Shown one piece after another: positions 25,901 to 33,212 of a stretch of 64,000 nt of DNA. The stretch is from Streptomyces venezuelae (GTDB lineage Bacteria > Actinomycetota > Actinomycetes > Streptomycetales > Streptomycetaceae). The notes beneath the pieces are model-generated. The model did not search any database. It was not told the origin of the DNA and saw only the letters and a list, made by a program, of their open reading frames with translations. A program made the position numbers and the translations under genes. Within the stretch, counting starts at the first letter, position 1, and every line of letters begins with the position of its first letter. The DNA is taken from NCBI RefSeq assembly GCF_008642275.1, contig NZ_CP029189.1, forward strand, positions 6,988,001 to 7,052,000. The letters are read 5' to 3'.

Positions 25901-27026
25901 CGTACAGCAGGCTGTGCTCCCCAGTGCCTTGGCCGCCCTGCTTCGCACTGATCCGGAACGCGGCATCGAAACGGCTGATGCGCTCACCACGACAGGGCGG
26001 GCTTCGCTCAAGCGCGCCGTGGCCACCGCGCTCACGGAACGCCGACCAGGCCACCAGGTCCCGCCGGAGGCGCTCACCATCCTCGGCCAGGTCCTTGCAG
26101 GCGATTCCGACCCTGTCGTACGACGGCTGGTCATTCAAGCCGCAGGTGTACTTGCCCGCAGGGACATGGCCGCGGCGGTCGACCTGGTCTGTGCACCCCC
26201 CTTGCTTGGCTCCGCCGAGGTGGCGGAGGAAGTTGCCAGAGCGATCACCTTGTACGAGTGGCTGTCCTGGGAGGACCTCCCAGCCGATCGGCGCTCCAGT
26301 TTGCTTGACGAGTTGTGCCTCCTTCCGCGTCTGGACGACTATCAGATCCAGAAGCTGCTGGGCCGTCTGTCTTCCGACGAGGTCTTGACGTTGCTCATGG
26401 CCCGTGTTGAGTGGGCTGAGCAGACGATGGACCACATTGCCGGGTACGCCCCCCTGCCGTACAAGTGGCACCTTCCGCTGGATCTCTCCACGTCGCCAGG
26501 GCGCATCGAACGCCTCCAGCGAATTGTCGAGTGGACGGCTCAGCCGGAGCCCGGATCCCGCCTCGCTGCCCGCCGTGCCTTCTATGCTCCCGGCCTCTTC
26601 CGGACTGCGGCCCAGCCTGTAGAGCAAGAGGTGAAGCAATTGCTTCTTCGCCACCTGGGATCCGACGAAGAACGAGAGCGGCAAGCCAGTGCTGTCCTCC
26701 TGCAAGCGCTGGGGTGCGACGTAGTCTGGCAAGACCCCAGTTTTGTCCGGGAGGCCCTCCGGGCAGCTGCAGCAACATCCGACGAGCTCGTCCATCTCGC
26801 CGAAAGTGGACTGCGCATCGCGATAACTGAAGGAGTTCGCACAACCACTCCGGGTGAGCCCTACGTCGAGGACGTCGAAGCGCGGGACGCTGCGGCACGC
26901 ATCATGCCCACCTGCGAACCGGGATCTCCTGAATACCGCTTCTACCGCTCGGTGAATGAGTCCGCGCAACAGGAAATCCGGTGGACCGTGGAGCGCGACA
27001 TTGAACCCGACCACCGCACCTGGTGA
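22995..27026 (+). CDS. HTH-nuclease-STAND NTPase fusion, putative antiphage sensor (Avs-like)
   Basis: 1343 aa. Residues about 5-60 are an XRE-type HTH (WSQQDLALRVGVAQTLIAEW). Residues about 75-215 are an Mrr/PD-(D/E)xK nuclease (AFESFCADLALELF, HGIDVRVVTVNGERIGIQSK). From about 250 comes a STAND-type P-loop ATPase: VGRDAELGQIAAF, Walker A AAGAGKSRLL (about 284), Walker B LLLVVDDAQD (about 336) and LLATRP sensor. The remaining 750 residues are alpha-helical repeats, likely the sensor. This order of effector, STAND and repeat sensor is that of Avs-type antiviral ATPases; the extra HTH is unusual and may autoregulate. GTG 22995 is the likely start. It converges with the TerD-fusion gene. Confidence 0.83.
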   Translation: MEDFPSWLTAARKASGWSQQDLALRVGVAQTLIAEWERGVTAPSSDVLGYIQEMLAVGRGVGDVPASTAAVGLPRRTSLPFVVLDEYAFESFCADLALELFPGAHVQRFGSRGEKQHGIDVRVVTVNGERIGIQSKHYAQYGPARFAAAVKALDHAEACVDRCLLFVTATVSVKVQQAAANEPGWEVWDADVLARKVGSLDPDAAVRVVDRYFPGHREPFLGISGPSPWETADEAFGRFGQGDRFSHRWNLVGRDAELGQIAAFVRGDAPDASAIGLVIAAAGAGKSRLLKAVTQSIERPEESIPAMSVRVAPREPITPQAYELLPRSPGLLLVVDDAQDLGEQLRSVLAGIRRERPEAKILLATRPYGMPAVREALRALGIDHTSIPTWLLGELSVTEAAALATEALGPSKAHLALVLARAAKDCPLILLTAAVQLRDGTLSTSVLNTDEHIRRQLSDAFLRAAVPASVFPDTRLRDVLRAIALLQPFREDAPDLREALSSITGLPFYDVAPHIQALEQAGLLLRRGSSLRIVPDLLGDAVLGEAALLPATGSSTGYLEHAHAFLGDKQEPLLHALINTSRVEWQWRLDQVRTSDLVEPLWSEVADSILRADPARQVQFMAFLRQVGVFQPERTLALVRQLYDRDAGVALRGALPPVLEAVAHDPGHTEEACNLLWALGKDDVRTLNAHPDHALRILTSLASYEVGKPLTQQRTVIRAVARWVAEAESSVHPRMPLELLDPVFASEAESTTQEGWTLTFHRIALSMESVWEVRRQALDLLFREYEQGDARRSARAALTFEEALRGTHGAGESYVTQLLNELRDRTRSTKPGPLAAVAVQQAVEWNFTYGSDDNRHAAREVVEALSTSTAHDLATALHTSWWTKIRRSRHHDDAADEELWDAWLRATAEATNPQPAEQIWQEIRAVLSDGYDVFGYHPEHAQPLLSHLLDSRPELALLICEDVADCPERVQQAVLPSALAALLRTDPERGIETADALTTTGRASLKRAVATALTERRPGHQVPPEALTILGQVLAGDSDPVVRRLVIQAAGVLARRDMAAAVDLVCAPPLLGSAEVAEEVARAITLYEWLSWEDLPADRRSSLLDELCLLPRLDDYQIQKLLGRLSSDEVLTLLMARVEWAEQTMDHIAGYAPLPYKWHLPLDLSTSPGRIERLQRIVEWTAQPEPGSRLAARRAFYAPGLFRTAAQPVEQEVKQLLLRHLGSDEERERQASAVLLQALGCDVVWQDPSFVREALRAAAATSDELVHLAESGLRIAITEGVRTTTPGEPYVEDVEARDAAARIMPTCEPGSPEYRFYRSVNESAQQEIRWTVERDIEPDHRTW

Positions 27027-27200
27027 TGCCGACATTGTGCTGCTCTCACAGTCGCAGCTTGAACAGCGCCCTAACCCCAGCGCGTTGGGCCACGCGATCG
27101 GTCTTGGCGGATTGTTAGGTTGGCGGTGCTTCCTCCGGTGGGGTGCCAAGCAGCGTTGTGGCGCCGACGCGCTGGCAGCACAGGCCAGCCAGCTCGCGGT

Positions 27201-29945
27201 TCAGGAGTCGACGTCGATGCCGAAGTCGACGGCAAGGCCCGCCAAGCCGGTGTCGTAGCCCTGGCCGATGGCGCGGATCTTCCACCACGTTGTATGGCGG
27301 TAGAGCTCCACCGCGATGGCGACGGTCTCGCCTGACGCGAAGGGCTCCGGAGAGAAGGACAAGGTGCTGCTGGAGTTCTGGGTGATGTCTGCCCGCCAGG
27401 TGGTCCGATGGTCGAAGACTGCGGTGGGTTCTGCTTCGAGATCGATGCTCACGATGATGTTGATGCGGCTGACGTCGGCGGGGACGCATGCCAGGTCGGC
27501 GGTGATGGTGTCCTTGGCAGCTCGAATTCCGTCTTGGAGAGGATGGTTGTAGAAGACGAGATCGTGGTCGTCGCGGACTTTGCCGTTGCGTGCGAGGAGA
27601 ACCGCAGATACGTCGACGGGCGCGCCGGCAGTCGTGATGTGGACAGAAACAGGCTCTGTCTGAAGCGGGGCGTTGGCTCCCTTGGTCAGGTGCCGGATCT
27701 GCCCAATTTCGCTCCTGCCCTGACTGTGCTCCTCCCGGAGTGCTGGGATGCCCAATGGGGGAGGGAGCGGTGCGGGGGAGGCGCTGCCGTTGGTGAGGAT
27801 GGAAATCGCGCGCTGCAGGATGGGCCAGCCTTCGGCTTCCTCGCCAGGCCAGGGCCACGCCAGGCGCTGGGTACCGAACTGCTTGGCACTGGGCGGCTCG
27901 CCGAGCGCTTCCTGAAGCTGGAGGTAGCGCAGGCTCTCAGAGGCTAGGCGACTGAGCTGCCACTGCCGTCTTGACTCTTCTGGGTTGTCCATCATGGTGT
28001 CGTGATCGACGGGCTTGCCGCCCAGCGCCTGATAGACGCTGCGTGCGAAGTCGTAGCCGTCGCCGCGGAGCAGGCGCGTGGGGCGCTCCTGCTGGGTCGG
28101 TGCTGGCTCACCGATGGCGGTGTACAGGGCGCCCAGGTCCCCGCCGGTCCAGTGATTGGCCGCGGTCGTGGCGAACTGGGCGAACTGGATCAGGGTGGGT
28201 GGGCGGCCCTTGGCCGCAACGAAGCGGTGGTGAGCGCGGGCTACATCCTCCAGCTCGGTACGCCAGAGCTGCTGGAGGTAGGTGTCGAGATACTTGTCGG
28301 CCCAGGCCCGTCGGTGGCGGGTGACGATGTCGCGAACTCGTTCGAAGCCTTCACGGCGGGTGGTGAAGCCGATGCTTGTCGTCATGGTGATGGAACCGAA
28401 GGACGTGTCGGCGGACAGCTGGGTGTCCTTCGTGATGGTCTCTTCCGGACCAAGGTGCTGTTCGGCGTTGCGCAGGTCGTCGAACAGGCGGGGGTCGATC
28501 GGGCAGCCAGCGGCCTGCAGCGTGCTGAGTGGCCGGCTGTAGTAATCGGCGACCCCGGACAGGGGCGCGCGGGAGTATGGGCCTTCGCAAACGAACCAGG
28601 CTGTGAGGGCCACCCCGTGCCAGAACTCCACGGCCGGGCCGAAGGCATCGGCCATCACTTGGTGAGGCAGGGGATTGCTGACGATGCTGCGGGATTGGCG
28701 TTGCAACGTCATGGTCGCCCACAACTGGTCTACCCGCTCATTCACGGTAGAAGGCATGACCTGCCGGTACAGCTGGGGAGTGGGCCCGCGGTCGTCGCCG
28801 GACAGAGTGATGATCTCCTGGTCGACCAGCCCCCACAGGGACCGCATTCCTGGAGCTTGCACGGTGTGGGCCTGGTCGAAGGCTACCCACCACTCGCGAA
28901 GAGCCTCCTGGCGTTCCTCAACAGGGGAGAGAGATGAGGCGCCTCCGAGGAATGCCGCGAGTACGGCATGGATTTCGTCCTCCGGGATCCCAGCCTCGGC
29001 CGCCATGTCCGCCGCTTGGGATGCCATGCCTACATATAGGCGCGGTTCGGGCAGCGCGGTGATGACTTCCTCGTCCGCATGAGGGGCTGCCTGAAGGTAG
29101 TCCAATACGGCCAACCAGTTGCCTGCAAAGTAGCCGGAGACCACTGGCTGCAACGCGCGCGTCAGCACACGGCGCGCCAGGGGCGTTCCCCTCTTCGCCT
29201 TCTTGGCGAAGCCCTCCATCAGCGGCTGTAGCTGCCTCATGCGGTGGCGGGCAACGAGCTGAGTGAGGTCGCCGGCGGCAAGTGAGTGCATCAGTTCAAG
29301 ACGTGCATCTTGCTGTCCGACCCGGTCCAGTGCGTGCCAACCGCCACCAAAACGGAAACGCGCGAGTACATCGCCATCAAGCCCCAGATGGGCGAAGCGT
29401 TCCTCTACCCCGGACCACAACTGACGTTGTTCCTCGGTCGAACCGACCGGGCCTGCAGCGCGGATACGGACAGGCTCCATCAAGGTCTCGAACAGAGGGA
29501 TCAGCAACGCCCACAACAGCACGGTGTCAGCGTTCTCCACTGTGCCGATGTGGATGTTGTCGTCTGCTGCCATCGTGAGGGCGTGAACGGGGCGTTGACG
29601 TATCAGATGGGGCAGGTTCACGGCACCTGCCTTCAGCGACAGCTTCTGCGGGAGGTACCAGGCACCGCGCTGCTGCTGTGCGTGGACCCCGAAGGCCGCC
29701 GTGCAGAGGGTTCGCTCCTCGGGCGTGAGCCCCACGACCTCGATGGCGTCCGACACCTGCGTTCCGTTGCGCTGGATGACGGTAGCCACTGCCTGGCCAT
29801 TGAGAGCGCCTGCCAGGAGTCGAGCGGTGAGCATGTCGAGACCGGCGAATCGCTCTTGCTGCCCCGCAGCTGACTCCAGGGCCAGGGCGTCAGAGGTACT
29901 TGCGTCAGTGGCCTGGTGCCACCACCCCAGCTGGTTACTGGCCAC
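27201..29945 (-). CDS. Large protein with C-terminal TerD-like domain
   Basis: 914 aa. The last 150 residues (about 763-914) form a TerD-type calcium-binding beta-sandwich: SVHITTAGAPVDVSAVLLAR, RDDHDLVFYNHP, FDHRTTWRADITQ and TVAIAVELYRHTTWWKIRAI, then GYDTGLAGLAVDFGIDV. The first 760 residues are not recognised; they are mostly helical with no transmembrane segment. TerD modules are linked to tellurium resistance and phage defence. Its start overlaps the upstream helicase stop by 11 bases, so it is the third gene of a tightly coupled operon. A fusion of this size to TerD is not one I know. Confidence 0.75.
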   Translation of the reverse strand: MASNQLGWWHQATDASTSDALALESAAGQQERFAGLDMLTARLLAGALNGQAVATVIQRNGTQVSDAIEVVGLTPEERTLCTAAFGVHAQQQRGAWYLPQKLSLKAGAVNLPHLIRQRPVHALTMAADDNIHIGTVENADTVLLWALLIPLFETLMEPVRIRAAGPVGSTEEQRQLWSGVEERFAHLGLDGDVLARFRFGGGWHALDRVGQQDARLELMHSLAAGDLTQLVARHRMRQLQPLMEGFAKKAKRGTPLARRVLTRALQPVVSGYFAGNWLAVLDYLQAAPHADEEVITALPEPRLYVGMASQAADMAAEAGIPEDEIHAVLAAFLGGASSLSPVEERQEALREWWVAFDQAHTVQAPGMRSLWGLVDQEIITLSGDDRGPTPQLYRQVMPSTVNERVDQLWATMTLQRQSRSIVSNPLPHQVMADAFGPAVEFWHGVALTAWFVCEGPYSRAPLSGVADYYSRPLSTLQAAGCPIDPRLFDDLRNAEQHLGPEETITKDTQLSADTSFGSITMTTSIGFTTRREGFERVRDIVTRHRRAWADKYLDTYLQQLWRTELEDVARAHHRFVAAKGRPPTLIQFAQFATTAANHWTGGDLGALYTAIGEPAPTQQERPTRLLRGDGYDFARSVYQALGGKPVDHDTMMDNPEESRRQWQLSRLASESLRYLQLQEALGEPPSAKQFGTQRLAWPWPGEEAEGWPILQRAISILTNGSASPAPLPPPLGIPALREEHSQGRSEIGQIRHLTKGANAPLQTEPVSVHITTAGAPVDVSAVLLARNGKVRDDHDLVFYNHPLQDGIRAAKDTITADLACVPADVSRINIIVSIDLEAEPTAVFDHRTTWRADITQNSSSTLSFSPEPFASGETVAIAVELYRHTTWWKIRAIGQGYDTGLAGLAVDFGIDVDS

Positions 29946-32004
29946 TGGTCAGCCTCCGTACGTATTCCACGAACTGCTCGAACGGCATGGGGGTCGCGGT
30001 GCTTTGTGCGTACACCGCGTAGCGTTGGGCCATCAGCTGCAGCTCCCGCTCCGCCCGCCTGGCCTCCACACGGTCCAGGCCATGCACCACACGCTGCTCG
30101 ACACGCCCCTGTTCGTACAGCACGAACGCATCCATGCCGACCGGGACAGCACTAGACGACTCCGCACTTCCGTTACCGTCGCTGGCTTGGGTCGCATCCA
30201 AGAGTGCAGCGGCGTCGATCAGCGGAGCGTCGAGCAGAACCGCCGGATCCATGTCGTTGTTGATACACATCGCTTCGAGATGTTCTTCGAGGCCCAGCTC
30301 GGCATGGCAGACCACGTCTAGGTACTGCTCGTCTGCCGGCCGGCTGGGGTGGCGTAGGACGCGCACGCCGCGCCCGACGAACTGGTAGAACTCGCCGAAG
30401 CTGCCGTATGGCCGCACGGGCACGACCACGCTGATGGGCGGGAAATCATAACCCTGGCCGAGCATCCGTAGCTGCACGATGCCCTGGAGGTCACCCGAGT
30501 CGGATTCGAACCGGCGTCGGGTTGCGGCGATCGCCGATGCCGACATGGTGTGGTGCAGGGTGCCGCACGGGATGCCGTGAGCCTCGGCGATGCGCGCGAT
30601 CTGTTGGGCGTGGGCCTCGCCCATAGCCGAGAACAACACCCGAGGCTTGACCGGAGCGAGTAGCTTGGCCTGCGCGTCCAGACAGGCCCGTGTCACTGCC
30701 ATCACCTGCCGGATCGGGGCGTCGGACTGCGCAGTGATCCGAGCCATCTTCCGTTCGTCCCCGAGTGCCGCGAGCAGCGCTTGACGTCCCACGATCTGTT
30801 CGCGCCGCCCGTCCGGCCACACGGCCTCATACACCGTCGCCGCCGTATCGGGGGCGAACCTGTGCACCCTTAGGTTTTTCGCCGAGCCGTCGGCGACGGA
30901 GTCCACCAGCCGGTAGCGGTAGACGACGTCGGCGTCGATGGGCCTGCCGTCCAGACGCTTGAAGCATGCCGACATCAACAGGGTCCGAGCATGCCGGAAA
31001 TGGGCGAACAGGCGCTGGTAGGAGTCGCTGGCAGCGATGTGCGCCTCGTCCACAACGATGAAGTCGACATCATCCGGATCCAGCTTGGCCAGCAGATCCC
31101 CGGGCTTCTCTCCCGTACCCAGAGCATGGAAGTTCGTCACGAGAATGTCCGCGGCCAGCAACCGCCCGCGGCTTACCTGGCTGATCTGGGTCTCGTCCGC
31201 ATCCAGCACCAGCGTGTCCGGAGGACGCGCACCGGGCAGCAAGGGTCCGTTAGCCAGTCCGTACAGGACGTTGCCTGGCACTCCAGGGTCGAGGGCCTTG
31301 GCAAACGTGCCGCGGACGACCGAGCCCGGGGTCACCACGAGCGCCCGCTGCCTACTGAACGACAGGGCGGCCGCCACTCCCAGAGCGGTCTTCCCGGCTC
31401 CGACTGCCATCACGGTGGCCGCATGGCGGCCGCCGGACGCGTAGTAGTTGGCCAGAGCCGTCAAGGCTTCGTCCTGGCATGTTCGCAGCGGCTTCCGGTC
31501 TACCAGTGCACGGGTTCCGGTGAAGTAGGCCCCGTCGGGGCCCTGCTGGCGGAGGGGCGGATCGGCCGCTCGCATCGGATCGCCGGCCATGTCCGGGACC
31601 TCAATGCGCGGAGCGGCGATTACCAGCGGTGAGAGTGCCGAGTCGCGCCGGAGCATTGCCTGCAGCTGCGCGACGCAGCGCGCGGTATCCAGGCGGACGG
31701 CATCGTAAGAGAACCGCAGGACGGTCAACCCGGTAGAGGCAAGGTCGTTCTGCCGCAGCCGGTCATAGGTGAACGCGGTCCGGTCGCTGTGGAAGGCAAA
31801 GCCGTCCAGCTCGACAGCCAGTTGCAGTGATTCACCTGCGATGAGGTAGTCCAAGCGGTAGGTGCGCTCGTTGACATTAACCGGGTGCTGGCTGTGCACT
31901 CGAGTTACGATGCCCGGCTTGACGGCAGGAGTGAGCACCCACCGGAGGAACGCCTCTTCCAGAAATGAAGAGGAAGGGATCAGCCACGCCAGCCCTGCCG
32001 TCAT
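29935..32004 (-). CDS. Nuclease-SF2 helicase fusion
   Basis: 689 aa. Residues about 45-110 form a Vsr/DUF559-like nuclease (RLDYLIAGESLQLAVELDGF, then RLRQNDLASTGLTVLRFSYD), with acids in the LDYL and VELDG strands. From about 175 comes an SF2 helicase of the type I/III restriction class: Walker A VGAGKTALG (201-209), DEAH at 318-321, motif III LLMSACF, and motifs V-VI around LRMLGQGYDFP and YQFVGRGVRVLR. Its ATG overlaps the upstream stop by four bases (32001-32004), and its own stop overlaps the TerD-fusion start. It would translocate on and cut DNA; the partner proteins probably provide sensing. Confidence 0.82.
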   Translation of the reverse strand: MTAGLAWLIPSSSFLEEAFLRWVLTPAVKPGIVTRVHSQHPVNVNERTYRLDYLIAGESLQLAVELDGFAFHSDRTAFTYDRLRQNDLASTGLTVLRFSYDAVRLDTARCVAQLQAMLRRDSALSPLVIAAPRIEVPDMAGDPMRAADPPLRQQGPDGAYFTGTRALVDRKPLRTCQDEALTALANYYASGGRHAATVMAVGAGKTALGVAAALSFSRQRALVVTPGSVVRGTFAKALDPGVPGNVLYGLANGPLLPGARPPDTLVLDADETQISQVSRGRLLAADILVTNFHALGTGEKPGDLLAKLDPDDVDFIVVDEAHIAASDSYQRLFAHFRHARTLLMSACFKRLDGRPIDADVVYRYRLVDSVADGSAKNLRVHRFAPDTAATVYEAVWPDGRREQIVGRQALLAALGDERKMARITAQSDAPIRQVMAVTRACLDAQAKLLAPVKPRVLFSAMGEAHAQQIARIAEAHGIPCGTLHHTMSASAIAATRRRFESDSGDLQGIVQLRMLGQGYDFPPISVVVPVRPYGSFGEFYQFVGRGVRVLRHPSRPADEQYLDVVCHAELGLEEHLEAMCINNDMDPAVLLDAPLIDAAALLDATQASDGNGSAESSSAVPVGMDAFVLYEQGRVEQRVVHGLDRVEARRAERELQLMAQRYAVYAQSTATPMPFEQFVEYVRRLTSGQ

Positions 32005-32573
32005 GCCGACCCGCCAACAGAACTCTCGGCGGCCAGTGCTTGGGTTTTGTCCACTAGCCGGGCCACAACATCCTCGCCCTGCGAGAAGCGAGCCAGACGA
32101 TGCGCCAGGGTGAGTGCTTCCAGAAATGCACCCTCGCGCTCCAGCAGGGAAATAAGCCGGGGTACGGAGGTCACCCGCACGAACGTAATCGGTTCGACGT
32201 CGGGGTCGAACGACACCGCCTGTGGCGCGGCTTCCATGAGCTCCAGGTCCAGTTGGGCAAAGACCTCAAGCAACTCAAGCCCCGGGGGATAGGACCGTCG
32301 CGCAGTCCACAAGCGATCGACCGCACCTTGCAGAACGAAGTGGTAGTCCATGGCCGAGCCCGGAAGCTCTAGTGCTTCCCAGACGCGGTCGATGAGCACC
32401 GCACCGCTTGCTTCCACCGGAACATGCTGACTCGCCGGGGTCGCGGAGGTACTGCCCCCAGGCATCGGCCACATCGGCGAGCCGTACGACTCATCTGGCC
32501 GAACGCTAGCGCGCGGCAGCGATTCGCGGACGACTCCCGGGCTCCCAGCAAAGGCCATGCCCGGGATTGCTGC
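32001..32573 (-). CDS. Small first gene of the TerD/helicase operon, unknown
   Basis: About 190 aa (ATG 32573 assumed; the frame is open to 32696). After a Pro/Ser-rich N-terminus the protein is helical: VLIDRVWEALELPGSAMDYH, LELLEVFAQLDLELMEAAPQ and ISLLEREGAFLEALTLAHRL. No family is recognised. The stop overlaps the helicase start in a 4-base overlap, so stoichiometric co-production is likely. It could be an adaptor or sensor for the nuclease-helicase. Confidence 0.6.
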   Translation of the reverse strand, partial: AAIPGMAFAGSPGVVRESLPRASVRPDESYGSPMWPMPGGSTSATPASQHVPVEASGAVLIDRVWEALELPGSAMDYHFVLQGAVDRLWTARRSYPPGLELLEVFAQLDLELMEAAPQAVSFDPDVEPITFVRVTSVPRLISLLEREGAFLEALTLAHRLARFSQGEDVVARLVDKTQALAAESSVGGSA

Positions 32574-33212
32574 CATACGTTCGAACCACGCCCTCAACGT
32601 CCCCCACCTCTGTGTCGGCTTCCGTGTAGCCCAGCAGACCCTCTCGGCTACGCAGCGCTCCATTGTCACAATCTTCAGCCTCGATGGCAGGCCCAACTGC
32701 CAAACCCTCCATGCTTCGGGCCATGCGCGATTCCCGGTGGAAGCGCGCAGGTGAGCGGCTGGGAGCCGTACGAGGAGGGATCCGACCGTCGCGGTACGTC
32801 AGCGACTGCCACCAGGACGCCACGAAACTGCTCGTGCAGGTCGGCAGGCATTGTGGGCGAAGTTCGTCCAGACTGCGGTCGGATTTGCTGGCCGTAATCC
32901 ATGGAGGTTCTCCGACTTCCTCTGTCCGACTTGGGGGACCTGCTGCTTCACGCTGACTTCTTGATGCCCACCAGGACTGGTCCGGCCGATCACGTTCGGA
33001 GCCGGACGGCGCCAGCGGCCGCCGTGGCAGTGCTGACGATGACGTAGCCGCGCTTGGAAAGGCCGCAGCCGCTCCCACTCGGCATCGGTCAGATACCGTC
33101 CCACGCCACCCGTGCGGCCTTGGGCAACGGCAACCCTTGGAGCTGAGGCCGATCCACTCATGCAAGCCGGCCCGGGCCGCTCCACGGCTGCCGTTAGCCT
33201 TCAGTCCCGCAG
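32574..33212. other. Intergenic region with a short IS5-type transposase scrap
   Basis: No intact gene. On the minus strand around 33050-33110 the segment GVGRYLTDAEWERLRPF matches the conserved N-terminus of IS5-family transposases, after which similarity is lost. A related but separate transposase remnant lies at about 36115-36600, on the other side of the kinase gene. The remainder may hold the promoter of the TerD/helicase operon. Confidence 0.45.
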
